Origin: Kappaphycus alvarezii
Taxonomy: Eukaryota; Rhodophyta; Florideophyceae; Gigartinales; Solieriaceae
DNA: 64,000 nt
Direction of reading: 5' to 3'
NCBI GenBank assembly: GCA_002205965.3
Contig: NADL03000629.1
Location: 930,001-994,000 of the forward strand
The position numbers and the translations under genes are program-made. Under the pieces are notes generated by a model that made no database searches, was not told the origin of the DNA, and was given only the letters and a program-made list of their open reading frames with translations. Shown in pieces: positions 62,371-64,000 of the stretch (position 1 is its first letter; each line of letters opens with the position of its first letter).

Positions 62371-63960
62371 ACTATTCTAGGTGCAGGACCATTGACCCGT
62401 AAGACCTCGACACTACTCTGGGACAACCAAGGACCAAGGAGACAGTTCTATCTGCTTCCCTCACCTGAAGATCGGTCTCGGTCAGGGTGAGTGCAATCTG
62501 TTTGCATTGGTCCCAAGAGATCAGGTTAATAACTGTACCCATGTCTAGAAGGGCATGAGTCTTCTTTACATAAAATTTCACGGCCACTACCTTGAGTCTT
62601 CGTGGACCTCCTGAAGAGTTAGCCATCGATGCCTCTGTAGCCGCTATCCTGTTCAATAACAATCTCATTAAAACCTTTCTGGACTTTTCGGCATCCCCGC
62701 GCAATAGTTGCCCGGAGTCCATCCCCATGGTAGCGGAAGCGAGTTTAGTAATCAACTTATACTTCCCTACATGATCCTGAATTCCACCGGAGTTCTTCTT
62801 CGACTTGCGTTTTCCTTTCTTTTTTTTTTTCTCCCTTGGGGTTGCGGCCATCACCAGTGGATGACTACCAGGATCTTTAATCAAGATGGCATCAAGATCC
62901 ATCAAGTTTTCCCTCCTTGTTTCGGGATTACCTGTCCATCTGCACTTCTCCTCGCGGCGTGAACAACTCCCTTTCTCGATAATACTAAACAACGGCTACC
63001 TTTTCATCATACTTCGGCTTCTTCATTTTCAACTCTTCTTCAGATTCAGACCGGACCTCAGCAACTTTCACTCGCTTAAAATCACCATGAGGGTTCCTGG
63101 ATCCGCACTTTGCCTCTTAATGGCTTCTTTTCCCAAAAACTATGCACAAATTGTGCAATTTTTATCTCTATGCGGATCATTCGGGTATCAGCTTGCCCTA
63201 TATCCTTTCTTGTTGTAATAGCCGCAAAAATACCTTTACTGGCGGCGTCTTTCAGTCTAACTGTTTCTTTAGGAACTAAGATAGTTCCGCGAATTGGTCG
63301 GCAAACTTATCCACCTTGTTCTTCATATACTGAGAACTACGAGCATCTGGCCTATGGGGATTTCCTCGGCGTTCCACTCGATTAGGCTCCTTGGTTCTAC
63401 TCTCCGTAGAATGTCTTCTTTCCACTTACCAAGTCGTTGATTGCCTTCTTGAGCCTGCTTTAGTCCGTACGGACTCTACAGGTCACAAACTGCCCCATTT
63501 ATTGATTTTCTTTCACTGCTTTCCGAAGCGGACCGAACGAAGCTGTATTATTGAGTCGAACTCTTTTATATAGATTGTCTGACTGCGCCAGCGACCCCGA
63601 CAAGTCCTTCGGGTCCAATCTATTGTTGATAGCCCTCTGTAGTTCTTCCTCCGGCTTCGGGGTCTTCCCAAACTCCTCGATGAGCTTGGCCTTAACGGTC
63701 GAATAGTCCTTCGCCTCCTCTGTCAACGATCCATCGCCCGCAAAAGCCTCCTAGTGACGCTCAAACGCTGCCCCTCGAGGTGGCAGAGGAGCTGGAGGGC
63801 CTGCAGCGATAGACGGCGCTACGAGTGGATCTGTAGCCGTAAGTTTTAATTCTGACGTAATATCGGGTGAAGTTCCACTGCACACCAAGGCAGGACTTGA
63901 GCGGATAGATTTGGCTTTGGCAGTTGCAAGACGTGTTCCGCTGTACGAGTGCATAAAAGT
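62371..63960 (-). pseudogene. gag-protease of a GypA relative, interrupted by GypA copy 1
   Basis: From the window end: a Pro/Ala/Ser-rich start (to 63,751), TEEAKDYSTVKAKLIEEFGK and LYKRVRLNNTASFGPLRKAV (capsid-like; compare LYEKVGFIAQAKYGMLRKAA in GypA gag), a decayed knuckle (NLCIVFGKRSH-stop-EAKC). Then KKKKKGKRKSKKNSGGIQDH, KLITKLASATMGMDSGQLLR (like GypA), and protease ALLDMGTVINLISWDQCK, where DSGA has become DMGT. It stops at the GypA LTR after SRSYGSMVLHLE. The relationship to GypA is clear but distant. Confidence 0.75.
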
Positions 63961-64000
63961 CTCACGAGCAGCCTATTCATGAGCTGCGTCCTTACTGTAA

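Noticed and set aside
54525..62375. Target duplication around GypA copy 1
   Set aside because: Flanks GAGGT and ACTAT do not match, and small shifts of the boundaries do not help.

Overview
This is a eukaryotic, transposon-dense window. I found no intact host gene, no rRNA or CRISPR array, and no confident tRNA gene. Almost everything recognisable is mobile DNA in several age layers: Ty3/gypsy-type and Ty1/copia-type LTR retrotransposons, non-LTR elements with a restriction-like endonuclease (R2-like), piggyBac and pogo/Tigger-like DNA transposons, solo LTRs and a probable tRNA-derived SINE. The mix (copia elements with unusual RT catalytic contexts, RLE-type non-LTR elements, nested intron-poor repeats) fits an algal, perhaps florideophyte red algal, genome. 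That assignment is a guess at low confidence; the sequence does not prove it.

Layout. 0-8.3 kb: an RLE endonuclease fragment, an old long LTR with an inverted partner, a broken acidic gene, a piggyBac transposase relic (minus) and a solo LTR. 8.3-17 kb: a copia element with matching CTAAT target duplications, inserted in the gag of another copia element and itself carrying a pogo-like transposon in its 3' LTR, followed by a chromodomain gypsy integrase relic (minus). 17-19.3 kb: two fused R2-like fragments. 19.8-27.6 kb: a decayed gypsy element (plus). 27.6-36 kb: a copia relic (minus), a gypsy relic (plus), a Tigger-like transposase relic (minus) and a lone fragment of a retroelement domain. 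36-40.8 kb: mostly unrecognised sequence with LTR, R2-like and acidic-gene fragments. 40.8-45.2 kb: a young copia element (minus) with near-identical LTRs and ACAGT target duplications. 45.3-49.8 kb: the best R2-like element (plus), split by a solo LTR. 49.8-54.5 kb: LTRs, copia tails, an acidic gene and two SINE-like repeats. 54.5-62.4 kb: the most complete gypsy element (minus), lying in the gag-protease region of a relative that runs to the window end.

The most interesting system is that gypsy family, called GypA here. Both long copies (19.8-27.6 and 54.5-62.4 kb) carry, after the integrase and in the pol frame, an extension made of two copies of an unrecognised domain of roughly 110-120 residues joined by an Arg/Gly/Pro-rich linker. 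A separate small, strongly acidic gene follows, with its own conserved TATA-like upstream region in two copies. The acidic gene occurs five times in the window, three times just before a same-oriented LTR. A lone copy of the duplicated domain sits at 35.8 kb. I know no function for either module.
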